DNA of 7,150 bases from Chloroflexota bacterium (GCA_023395675.1 JAEWYL010000117.1:1-7150); one strand, 5' to 3'. Shown: positions 1 through 6,944, counted from the stretch's first letter. Notes: generated from the letters alone by a model not told the origin. Made by a program: numbers and translations.

Positions 1-39
1 GTGCCGCTCGGCCCGGGGAGGCTCTTCCCAGGGGGAGGC

Positions 40-90
40 AGCGCCTTGCACCGGTGGGGTGGGCGGTTGGGGGAGCAGGTGCAAGGCGCT
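40..90. repeat. Perfect 13-bp inverted repeat (hairpin-forming) in the upstream intergenic region
   Basis: Positions 40-52 (AGCGCCTTGCACC) and 78-90 (GGTGCAAGGCGCT) are exact reverse complements separated by 25 bases, so they can form a strong GC-rich stem. Pairing may continue imperfectly outwards between the G-run at 31-38 and the C-run at 91-99. No T-run follows the right arm, so it is not a classic intrinsic terminator. The left arm and part of the loop recur at 160-191, which suggests a dispersed intergenic repeat rather than a one-off hairpin. Its function is unknown: a repetitive palindromic element, a transcript-end structure of an unseen upstream gene, or a protein site are all possible. 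Confidence 0.7.
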
Positions 91-159
91 CCCCCCGCCC
101 GGGTGGGAGGCGGCGCGGGCTGGAGAGCTTTGCCGGCCGGGGTCCGGCAGGGGGATGTA

Positions 160-191
160 AGCGCCTCGCACCGGTTTGTTGGGGGAACAGG
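160..191. repeat. Partial second copy of the 40-79 repeat unit
   Basis: AGCGCCTCGCACCGGT at 160-175 matches 40-55 at 15 of 16 positions, and GTTGGGGGAACAGG at 178-191 matches 66-79 at 13 of 14. The two blocks are closer together here than in the first copy by 8 bases. The right palindrome arm (GGTGCAAGGCGCT) is not present after this copy, so it is a half or decayed unit. Between the copies, GCCGG (132-136) and CCGGC (144-148) can form a further small hairpin. The whole 1-251 stretch shows no convincing coding sequence; the open frame through 1-207 is Gly/Pro/Arg-rich and looks like a high-GC artefact. Confidence 0.6.
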
Positions 192-241
192 CCCGATAAA
201 ACTGTAGGGTGATTGTAAAGTGGGCCGGGGGGGAACCGTGT

Positions 242-248
242 TATATAT
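242..248 (+). promoter_or_regulatory. Possible -10-like AT-rich element just before the sensor gene
   Basis: TATATAT at 242-248 is an isolated AT-rich patch in a very GC-rich region, immediately upstream of the giant gene. If it served as a -10 element, transcription would start near 254-256, giving an almost leaderless mRNA for the ATG at 261. That would agree with the lack of a Shine-Dalgarno sequence 5-12 bases before either candidate start. No -35 at proper spacing is evident: the nearest candidate, TTGTAA at 213-218, is about 23 bases away. The call is weak. Confidence 0.22.
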
Positions 249-260
249 CCTTTGCTGCTT

Positions 261-884
261 ATGCCCGCACCGACGCAACTGCTCTTCGCATGCCTGACCG
301 GCACCCTGGTCCTGGCCCTGGTCTACTATCATCTTTACCGCCAGGACCCGGTTCGCTATCTACTGACCTGGGCGGCCGGTTGGGGAGTGTTTTCGCTGTC
401 CCTGGGGCTGCAGGCGCTGGGCAATCTGGCGCTGGGCGGCCCCCTGCTGCAGGGGCTGTGGCTGGCAGCGCTGTGGGCGGCCTTCTCCCTGATGTACACC
501 GCCATCCGCCGCATATTGAAGCCGGGCCCGGAGAGGGAGCTCACCGCGCGGCTGCTGGGCGGGGCGCTGCTGGTGGGCGCGGCGGGGTTCTTCAGCTTCG
601 GGGCCGATTACGGCGACCCGGGCGACCCGCGCAGCCTGATCGGGCTGGGCGGCAGGGCGCTGCTGGCCTGCCTGCCGCTGGCGACCGGCCTGAGCACCCG
701 CCGCATGCAGGCGGAGCCCGGGCTGGGCAGGCCCATGACCGGGATCTCGTTCGGCGTCATGGGCATTCTGGTGGTCCTCTACCCCCTGCTCCAGAACCGG
801 GTGGAGGCGGCCGCCTGGTGGTGGCCCCTTTCGACCGTGGTGGAGCTGACCTGCGCCACGGGCATGGCGCTGATCTATTTCGAG
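261..884 (+). other. N-terminal seven-helix membrane sensor region of the HD-GYP protein
   Basis: Residues 1-208 alternate hydrophobic stretches of about 20 residues with short loops, giving seven predicted helices. Basic residues follow helices 1 (YRQDPVR), 3 (RRILK) and 5 (STRR), and helix 7 ends in EHTREELKRK. By the positive-inside rule this puts the N terminus outside and the GAF/PAS chain in the cytoplasm. Similar 7-helix modules with a YLxxWxxGW motif precede PAS, GGDEF or kinase domains in other bacterial sensors (family memory, not searched). There is no large extracytoplasmic domain, so any membrane-side signal would have to be a lipid-soluble molecule or a membrane state. Confidence 0.7.
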
Positions 885-3800
885 CACACGCGCGAGGAGC
901 TTAAGCGGAAGAACGCCCAATTGGAGAACCTGCTGGGCGCGGCCCGCCAGCTCACCACCAGCCTGGAAGTGACCGGGGTGCTGGAAAACATCGGGCGCGA
1001 GGCGGTGGAGATCCTGAACGCCTACAGCTGCACCCTCTACATGCTGTCGGAGGACGGCCAGCGGCTGACGCCGGTGGTGGCGATTGACCCGGAATTCGAG
1101 CAGGAGGTGCTCTCCGCCGAGCTGCAGGTCGAGGCCAGCCTGAACGGGCAGGCCGTGCTCCAGCGGCGCGGGCTGATCTTCAACGACCCGTTCAACCACC
1201 CGGCCATGTTCCAGGTGCCGGGCACGCCGGTCGAGTGCGAAGAGCACCTGATCGCGGCCCCGCTCCTGGACCGGGAGCAGGTGCTGGGGGTGATCTGCCT
1301 GGCGCGCATCGGGGTGGATTTCACCGAGGAAGACCTGGCCCTGGCGGAGACCTTCGCCGCCTACGCCAGCACGGCCCTGAAGAACGCCCGCTCGCACCTG
1401 GACCTGCAGCGCGAGGTGCACGAGAGGCTGAAGGTGCTGCAGGCCCTGCGCGAGAGCGAATCCCGCTTCCGGGGCCTGTTCGAGGGCGCGCCGATCTCGC
1501 TGTGGGAGGCGGATTTCTCGGGGGTGAAAGATTATGTGCAGGAGCTGGAGCAGGCCGGGGTCAAAGACCTGCGTGCCTTCTGCGCCCAGAACCCGGAAGA
1601 AATCTTCACCATTCTCAGGCGGGTGAATGTGCTGGGCATCAACCGGGCGACGGAACTGGTGCTCGGGATCCGCAGCCTGCAGGAGCTGGACGAAAACCTG
1701 GCGCGCATCTTCACCCCCGAGCTGACCACGGTGGTCACCAACAGCGTGGCGGCCCTGAACGAGGGGAATACGTATTTCGAGAGCGAGACCCTCATCCACA
1801 AGATCAGCGGGGAGCCGGTTCACATCTCGCTGCGCTGGACCACCGCCCCGGGCTACGAAGACAGCTACGGGCGGGTGCTGATCTCCCTGCTGGACATCAC
1901 CCAACAGAAGCTGGGCCAGTCGGCCCTGGAGCGGAAAGCCTACCAGCAGGGGCGGCTGCTGGACACGGCGCGGCACCTGGCCGAGAGCCTGGACGTGCGC
2001 CAGGTGCTGGAGCGCATCGGGGCCGGGGTGCGCGACCTGATCGCAGCCGACGGCTGCACCATTTACCTGCTGAGCGAGGACGGGCTCTGGCTGAACCCCA
2101 TGGTGGTGGTGGACCCGTATTTCAGCGACCAGATCCTGGCCTCCCCGCTGCAGGTGGAGGGCTCGCTGACCGGGCAGGCGGTGCTGCAGCAGCGCGGCCT
2201 GATCTACAACGACGCCATGAACGCCGGGGTGGGGGTGCAGATCCCGGGCACGCCGGTGGACGAGCAGGAGAACGTGATCGTGGCCCCCTATATGGTGGAC
2301 GGGGAGGTGCTGGGGGCCATGTGCCTGGACCGCACCGGCGCCATCTTCACCCCCGACGACCTGTCCCTGGCGATGACCTTCGCCGCTTACGCCTCCATGG
2401 CGCTGAAGAACGCCCGCGCCCATACCCGGCTGGGGGAGGCCAACGAGGCCCTGCAGCGCGAGATCGTGGAGCGGCAGCAGACCGAGGCAGCCCTGCTGCA
2501 GGCCCACGCGGCCCTGGCCGAAGGGGAGGAGCGCTACCGCACCCTGTTCGAGAATTCGCCCATCTCGCTCTGGGACGAGGATTTCTCGGGGGTCAAGCGC
2601 TACCTGGACGACCTGCGCGCCTCGGGCGTGGAGGACCTGCGCGCCTATTTCGACGAACACCCGCAGGAGCTGAACCGGGCCATGCAGCAGATCCGGCTGG
2701 TGGCGGTGAACCGCGCCACGGTGGAGCTGTTCGAGGCGCCGGACTCGGAGAGCCTGCTGGCGGACCTCTCCCGCATCACCATTGACGACTCGTACGAGGG
2801 GATGAAGGAGTCCATCCTGGCGGTGGGGGCCGGGGCCCGGCAGTTCGAGTACGAGACCAGCAACCGCACCCTGTCGGGCAAGCGCATCGAGATCTCGCTG
2901 CGCTGGACGGTAGCCCCGGGCTGCGAGGAGAGCTACGAGAAGCTGCTCCTGTCCATTGTGGACATCACCGAACGGCGCCGGGCCCACGCCGCCCTGCAGG
3001 CCAGCGAGAGCCGCTTCCGGGGCCTGTTCGAGGACTCGCCCGTATCGCTCTGGGAGGAGGACTTCTCCGGGGTGAAGCGCATCGTGGACGAGATCCGGGA
3101 GCGGGAGGGCTTCCCCACCCCGGGCGTGGAGGAGCTCCGGGAATACCTGGAGCAAAGGCCGGAGGAGATCCGGCGCTGCTGCGATACGATCCAGATCCTG
3201 GACGTGAACCCCGCCACCCTGAAGCTGTACCGGGCGGCGGACCGCCAGGAGCTGACCGGCAGCCTGGGCAGGATCCTGAACAATATTGGCTATGCGACTA
3301 ACCTGCAGGAGATCCTGGCGGTGGCCGCCGGGGAGCGGGAGTGCGAGTTCGAGACGCGCAACCTGACCGTGGACGGGGAGCCGATCTGGGTGGCGCTGAA
3401 GTGGTCGGCGGCCTCGGGCCACGAAGACAGCTACGCCAAAGTGCTGGTCTCGGTGGTGGATATCACCGCCCGCAAGAAGGCGGAGGAGGCCATGCACGCG
3501 GCGCATTCGGCCCTGGCGGAGGCCAACCTGGCGCTGCAGCGCAAGACCCACGCCCTGGAGCGGCTGCTGGAGACGGCGCGGCAGCTCACCTCCAGCCTGG
3601 AGGTGAAGCAGGTGCTGGAGAGCATCGCCCGGGGGGCGCTGGAGATCCTCGAATCGTACAGCTGCTCGATCTTCATGCTGGACGAGGGCGGGAGCAGGCT
3701 GAGGCCGGTGGTGGTGATTGACCCGGACTACCAGGAAGAGATGCAGGCGGTGGTGGTGGACGTGGACGCCAGCCTGACGGGCCAGGCGGTGAAGCAGCGG

Positions 3801-6659
3801 CGCAGCCTGCTGTTCAACGAGCCGCTGCAGGACCCGAGCACCTTCCAGATCCCGGGCACCCCGGTGGAGCTGGAGGAGCGCATTATCGTGGCGCCCTTTG
3901 TGGACGGGGAAGAAGTGCTGGGGGCGATGTGCATCGCCCGCATGGGCACCTGCTACAGCGGCGAGGACCTGGCCCTGGCGGAGACCTTCGCCGCCTACGC
4001 CTCCTCGGCCCTGAGGAACGCCCGGGCCCACGCCGGCCTGAGCGAGGCCCACGAGGCGCTGCAGGAGAGCGAGGAGCGCTACCGCAGCCTGTTCGAGGAC
4101 AACCACTCGGTGATGCTGCTGCTGGACCCCGAGACCACCGAGATTGTGGACGCCAACCCCTCGGCCTGCCGCTTCTACGGCTACGAGCGGGCGCAGCTGG
4201 TGGACCGGCGCCTGACCGAGATCCCGATCATTGACGAGAGCGAGGCCGAACGCACCCTCACCGGGGCCGAGAACGGCCTGCGGCGGCATTTCCTGAGCGC
4301 GCACCGCCTGGCGGGCGGGGAGATCCACCCGGTGGAGATCTACTGCAGCACCATCCGCATGAACGGGAAGCAGCTCCTGTACGCCATCGTGAACGACATC
4401 ACCCAGCGCCTGCAGCGCGAGCGCGAGCTGGAGACCATCGTGCGCGTGGCCTCGGCGCTGCGCTCGGCCCAGACCCGGGCGGAGATGGCGCCGGTGATCC
4501 TGCAGCAGGTGAGCGAGCTGCTGAACGCGGAGGGGGCGGCCCTGGCGATGCTGGACAGCCGCAGCGGGGAGGCGGTGTTCGAGCTGGGGATCGGCGCGGC
4601 GGCGGAGATGACCGGCAGGCGGCTGCCCGTCGAGTGCCTGCAGCGCGCCGCCGCACCCGAATGCCTGCCGGAGGCGCAGGCGGCCGGGAACAACGGGCAG
4701 GGCGCCTTCGAGGCGGAGGCCCCCGCCGCGGCCGCGCCTGCGGCGCCAGCGCCCGGGGAGCCCGCCGAGCTGTGCATCGCGGCCGGGGTGATCGCCACCG
4801 GCGCGCCCTACCTGCGCAACGAACTGGGCGCGCCGGGCTCCGGGCCGGAGGGGGAGGCGCCCCGCCACGCGGCCCTGGCGGCCGTGCCCCTCATCGCCCA
4901 GGACCAGACCATCGGCGCGCTGACCATCGGGCGCAGCTCCGCCATGTCGGAGGCGGACGTGCGCCTGTTCAACGCGGTGGGCGAGATGGCCGCCAACGCC
5001 CTTTACCGGGAGACGCTGAACGAGGAGACCCAGCAGTACGCGGCCAGCATGGCCGCGGTCAGCGCCATCGGGCGCTCGCTGGCCGAAACGCTGGACCTGG
5101 GGCAGGTGTACGAGCGCCTGGCCGCCTCCATTCTGGACCTGTTCCCCGCGGCCCGCTCGGTGCTCATCACCCGCTACGACCCGGAGCGGGCCCTGATCAT
5201 CCCCGAATACGGGGTGCAGGACGGGGAGCCGGTGCGCGTCTCGAAGCTGCCCGTCTTCTCGCTGGAGGCCAACAGCCGGGACCCCCAGAGCCGGGTGATC
5301 CGCGAGCGCAGGCCGCTGATCGCCCCGGAGCAGCCGGGCAGAGGCGGGAACGGCAGGCGGCAGGAGCGCGCCGGGCTGTACGTGCCCCTGCTGGCGAAGG
5401 GCGAGATCCTGGGCGTGATCCAGCTCCGCAGCCGGGCGGCGAACTGCTTCACCGAGCGGGAGGCCGGGCTGCTGGCGATTGTGGGGCAGATCGGGGCCAT
5501 CGCCATCCAGAACGCGCGCCTGTTCCACGAGATCCAGCGCCGGGTGAACCGCCTGGACGCCCAGCACAGCATCGACAAGGCCATCAGCGGCAGCTTCGAC
5601 CTGGGGGTGACCCTCTCGCTGGTGGTGGAGCAGATGACCCGCCACCTGGGGGTGGACGCGGCGGACGTGCTGCTCTTCGACCCGGTGACGCAGAAGCTGA
5701 TCTACGCCGCCGGGGCGGGGTTCCGCACCAACGCTCTCACGCCCAGCGGGCTGCGCCTGGGGAAAGGCTACGCCGGGCAGGTGGCCCTGACGCGGCGCAT
5801 GATCTCCATCCCCGACCTGGCGCAGCACCTGGAGGAATTGGAAAACGGGGCGGGCCGCGACGGCAACCTGCGCGCCAGCCTGACGCACCTGCAGGCGGAG
5901 GGCTTCCAGGCCTATTTCGGGATGCCGCTGATCGCCAAGGGGCAAATCAAGGGCGTGCTGGAGCTCTACCGCCGCAGCCCCTTCCTGCCGGACCAGGAGT
6001 GGCTCTCCTTCCTGGACGCGGTGGTCTACCAGTCGGCCATCGCCATTGACAACACCAGCCTGTTCAACGACCTGCAGCACTCGAACCGGGAGCTGACCCT
6101 CACCATTGACACCACCCTGGAGGGCTGGGCGAACGCGCTGGAGCTGCGCGACCTGGAGACGAAGAACCACTCGCGCCGGGTGGTGGAGGAGGCGGTGAAG
6201 GTGGCGCGGGCCATGGGGGTGAGCGGGGATAACCTGATGCATATCCGCCGCGGCGCGCTGCTGCACGATATCGGCAAGATGGGCATCCCGGACCAGATTT
6301 TGAACAAGCCGGGGCCGCTGACGCCGGAGGAGTGGGAGGTGATGAAGCAGCACCCGGTGCACGCCTTCAAGCTGCTCTCCTCCATTCCCTTCCTGCGCCC
6401 GGCGCTGGATATCCCCTACGCCCACCACGAGCGCTGGGACGGCAGCGGCTACCCGCGCGGGCTGAAGGGGGAGGAGATCCCGATGGCGGCGCGCATCTTC
6501 GCGGTGGTGGACGTGTGGGACGCCCTGCTGAACGACCGCCCCTACCGCCCGCCCTGGCCGGTGGAAAAGGTGCGCGCCTACCTGCAGGAGCAGGCGGGGA
6601 AGCAGTTCGACCCGCGGGTGGTGGAAGTTTTCCTGAGCCTGGAACGCAGCGAAGACTAG
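261..6659 (+). CDS. Giant membrane-bound multi-GAF/PAS sensor with C-terminal HD-GYP c-di-GMP phosphodiesterase domain
   Basis: Predicted sensor enzyme of 2,132 residues, expected to hydrolyse cyclic di-GMP at the cytoplasmic face of the membrane. Seven hydrophobic helices lie near residues 5-26, 34-57, 62-82, 95-114, 126-144, 160-178 and 186-207, with a YLLTWAAGW motif in helix 2, followed by a charged coiled-coil linker. The sensory chain is GAF1 225-377, PAS1 400-550, GAF2 565-719, PAS2 756-907, PAS3 916-1073, GAF3 1101-1255, PAS4 1271-1383, GAF4 1390-1584, GAF5 1594-1755 and GAF6 1765-1938. HD-GYP follows at about 1950-2128. The domains are linked by coiled coils, most clearly at 725-755 and 1073-1100. 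GAF4 has an Ala/Pro-rich insertion (1471-1502). There is no GGDEF, EAL, kinase or receiver domain. HD-GYP proteins are often 350-700 residues, so this one is exceptionally long. ATG at 261 was chosen over an in-frame TTG at 252; the frame is closed upstream by TAA at 216, and neither start has a Shine-Dalgarno sequence. The HD-GYP assignment is firm. Domain borders are estimates and the ligands of the sensor domains are unknown. Confidence 0.95.
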   Translation: MPAPTQLLFACLTGTLVLALVYYHLYRQDPVRYLLTWAAGWGVFSLSLGLQALGNLALGGPLLQGLWLAALWAAFSLMYTAIRRILKPGPERELTARLLGGALLVGAAGFFSFGADYGDPGDPRSLIGLGGRALLACLPLATGLSTRRMQAEPGLGRPMTGISFGVMGILVVLYPLLQNRVEAAAWWWPLSTVVELTCATGMALIYFEHTREELKRKNAQLENLLGAARQLTTSLEVTGVLENIGREAVEILNAYSCTLYMLSEDGQRLTPVVAIDPEFEQEVLSAELQVEASLNGQAVLQRRGLIFNDPFNHPAMFQVPGTPVECEEHLIAAPLLDREQVLGVICLARIGVDFTEEDLALAETFAAYASTALKNARSHLDLQREVHERLKVLQALRESESRFRGLFEGAPISLWEADFSGVKDYVQELEQAGVKDLRAFCAQNPEEIFTILRRVNVLGINRATELVLGIRSLQELDENLARIFTPELTTVVTNSVAALNEGNTYFESETLIHKISGEPVHISLRWTTAPGYEDSYGRVLISLLDITQQKLGQSALERKAYQQGRLLDTARHLAESLDVRQVLERIGAGVRDLIAADGCTIYLLSEDGLWLNPMVVVDPYFSDQILASPLQVEGSLTGQAVLQQRGLIYNDAMNAGVGVQIPGTPVDEQENVIVAPYMVDGEVLGAMCLDRTGAIFTPDDLSLAMTFAAYASMALKNARAHTRLGEANEALQREIVERQQTEAALLQAHAALAEGEERYRTLFENSPISLWDEDFSGVKRYLDDLRASGVEDLRAYFDEHPQELNRAMQQIRLVAVNRATVELFEAPDSESLLADLSRITIDDSYEGMKESILAVGAGARQFEYETSNRTLSGKRIEISLRWTVAPGCEESYEKLLLSIVDITERRRAHAALQASESRFRGLFEDSPVSLWEEDFSGVKRIVDEIREREGFPTPGVEELREYLEQRPEEIRRCCDTIQILDVNPATLKLYRAADRQELTGSLGRILNNIGYATNLQEILAVAAGERECEFETRNLTVDGEPIWVALKWSAASGHEDSYAKVLVSVVDITARKKAEEAMHAAHSALAEANLALQRKTHALERLLETARQLTSSLEVKQVLESIARGALEILESYSCSIFMLDEGGSRLRPVVVIDPDYQEEMQAVVVDVDASLTGQAVKQRRSLLFNEPLQDPSTFQIPGTPVELEERIIVAPFVDGEEVLGAMCIARMGTCYSGEDLALAETFAAYASSALRNARAHAGLSEAHEALQESEERYRSLFEDNHSVMLLLDPETTEIVDANPSACRFYGYERAQLVDRRLTEIPIIDESEAERTLTGAENGLRRHFLSAHRLAGGEIHPVEIYCSTIRMNGKQLLYAIVNDITQRLQRERELETIVRVASALRSAQTRAEMAPVILQQVSELLNAEGAALAMLDSRSGEAVFELGIGAAAEMTGRRLPVECLQRAAAPECLPEAQAAGNNGQGAFEAEAPAAAAPAAPAPGEPAELCIAAGVIATGAPYLRNELGAPGSGPEGEAPRHAALAAVPLIAQDQTIGALTIGRSSAMSEADVRLFNAVGEMAANALYRETLNEETQQYAASMAAVSAIGRSLAETLDLGQVYERLAASILDLFPAARSVLITRYDPERALIIPEYGVQDGEPVRVSKLPVFSLEANSRDPQSRVIRERRPLIAPEQPGRGGNGRRQERAGLYVPLLAKGEILGVIQLRSRAANCFTEREAGLLAIVGQIGAIAIQNARLFHEIQRRVNRLDAQHSIDKAISGSFDLGVTLSLVVEQMTRHLGVDAADVLLFDPVTQKLIYAAGAGFRTNALTPSGLRLGKGYAGQVALTRRMISIPDLAQHLEELENGAGRDGNLRASLTHLQAEGFQAYFGMPLIAKGQIKGVLELYRRSPFLPDQEWLSFLDAVVYQSAIAIDNTSLFNDLQHSNRELTLTIDTTLEGWANALELRDLETKNHSRRVVEEAVKVARAMGVSGDNLMHIRRGALLHDIGKMGIPDQILNKPGPLTPEEWEVMKQHPVHAFKLLSSIPFLRPALDIPYAHHERWDGSGYPRGLKGEEIPMAARIFAVVDVWDALLNDRPYRPPWPVEKVRAYLQEQAGKQFDPRVVEVFLSLERSED
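6108..6644 (+). other. HD-GYP catalytic domain (cyclic di-GMP phosphodiesterase)
   Basis: The domain contains ETKNH (E1966, H1970), HDIGKMGIPD (H2002, D2003, K2006), KQHPVHA (H2031), HHERWDGSGYP (H2055, H2056; GYP at 2063-2065) and VVDVWDAL (D2084), followed by NDRPYRP. These match the eight ligands I recall for the trinuclear-iron HD-GYP of Persephonella marina, with identical spacing for H-to-HD (32), HD-to-H (29) and HH-to-D (28). The usual HPxxG motif is HPVHA here, a Gly-to-Ala change that I recall in related subfamily members. Intact ligands and GYP predict activity on c-di-GMP, yielding pGpG or GMP; activity on cGAMP cannot be excluded from sequence. Confidence 0.93.
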
Positions 6660-6663
6660 AGAG

Positions 6664-6745
6664 CTCTCGCCAGGACGCAAAGCCGCAAAGAAGAAGGTTT
6701 TCCTGTTTTCCTTTGCGTCTTAGCGTCTTTGCGAGAGGCTTTTTC
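6664..6745 (+). terminator. Imperfect long hairpin followed by T-run; likely terminator of the sensor gene and repeat copy 1
   Basis: The left arm 6664-6690 and right arm 6711-6737 pair at 23 of 27 positions around a 20-base loop, starting 5 bases after the stop codon. A T-run (6740-6744) follows the right arm after GC, as in intrinsic terminators. The arms contain GACGCAAA-type octamers (GGACGCAAAGCCGCAAAG), and the element recurs immediately downstream, so it is also one member of a repeat family. Because the hairpin is nearly symmetric and the left arm is preceded by no A-run, termination is best supported for the + strand. Confidence 0.6.
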
Positions 6746-6751
6746 TAAAAA

Positions 6752-6830
6752 TCTCACGCCAAGACGCAAAGACGCAAAGAAGAAGAGAAGGTTTTTTTCC
6801 TTTGCATCCTGGCGTCTTTGCGAGAGGCTC
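6752..6830. repeat. Second copy of the GACGCAAA palindromic intergenic repeat
   Basis: The left arm 6752-6779 contains two tandem GACGCAAA octamers and pairs with the right arm 6800-6825, matching at 22 of 26 positions with a 2-base bulge. It is a direct repeat of the element at 6664-6745: both share the AAAGAAGAAG segment after the left arm, the TTTTCCTTTGC start of the right arm, and an identical 18-base block at 6723-6740 and 6812-6829. This copy is followed by CTCCTCCCCCC rather than a T-run, so it is a poorer terminator. From memory, similar AGACGCAAAGACGCAAAG repeats are scattered between genes in many bacteria; mobilisation in trans, as for REP/MITE-like elements, is possible but not shown here. 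Confidence 0.7.
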
Positions 6831-6889
6831 CTCCCCCCTAACCGGCCTGCCGGGACACTTGAAATTACCATATTTTTCACCCCCGGCGG

Positions 6890-6919
6890 TTGACATATTT
6901 TATGTTTATTAGATATACT
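6890..6919 (+). promoter_or_regulatory. Sigma-70-type promoter of the downstream gene
   Basis: TTGACA at 6890-6895 is a perfect -35 box. TATACT at 6914-6919 is a 5-of-6 -10 box, with an 18-base spacer. The predicted start is near 6926, giving a leader of about 33 bases before the ATG at 6959. It lies in an AT-rich island within a very GC-rich window. CATATTTT occurs at 6869-6876 and again at 6894-6901, overlapping the -35 end, which could mark a regulator site, though AT-richness alone may explain it. The promoter sits downstream of both hairpins, so the next gene is probably transcribed independently of the sensor gene. Confidence 0.78.
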
Positions 6920-6944
6920 TTATCAAGATTATATGAACAGGAGG

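Noticed and set aside
40..90. Upstream palindrome as an intrinsic terminator of a preceding gene.
   Set aside because: The stem is strong, but no T-run follows it on + (GCTCCCCCC) and no A-run precedes the left arm, so there is no support for intrinsic termination on either strand.
1..207. A 68-residue + strand open frame at the window start.
   Set aside because: Gly/Arg/Pro-rich product from a palindromic, G-run-rich intergenic region; it overlaps both repeat copies and has no recognisable domain.
242..263. TTG at 252 as the sensor start codon.
   Set aside because: ATG at 261 is in frame only three codons later and neither has a ribosome binding site; ATG is the more usual choice. The difference is three residues and does not change the interpretation.
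4634..6049. A 471-residue frame overlapping the GAF4-GAF6 region in another + strand frame (a similar one at 1235-2785).
   Set aside because: Arg/Gly/Ala/Pro-rich out-of-frame products typical of high-GC genes; no domain content and fully inside the real coding sequence.
360..6680. A 2,106-residue open frame on the - strand covering almost the whole sensor gene.
   Set aside because: It is the shadow of the + strand gene: strong GC third-position bias removes stop codons on the opposite strand. The translation is low-complexity (Arg, His, Gln, Val, Leu, Gly) with no recognisable domain, while the + strand shows clear GAF, PAS and HD-GYP motifs.
6664..6830. Short repeats considered as a CRISPR array.
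   Set aside because: There are only two copies, each a long hairpin with internal octamers, and no regular unique spacers separate short identical repeats; no cas gene is visible.
6656..6880. A 74-residue - strand open frame across the intergenic repeats.
   Set aside because: Its translation is simply the repeat read through (KDAKTQRK-type and LFFFASLRL-type segments). Such peptides are common artefacts of this repeat family.
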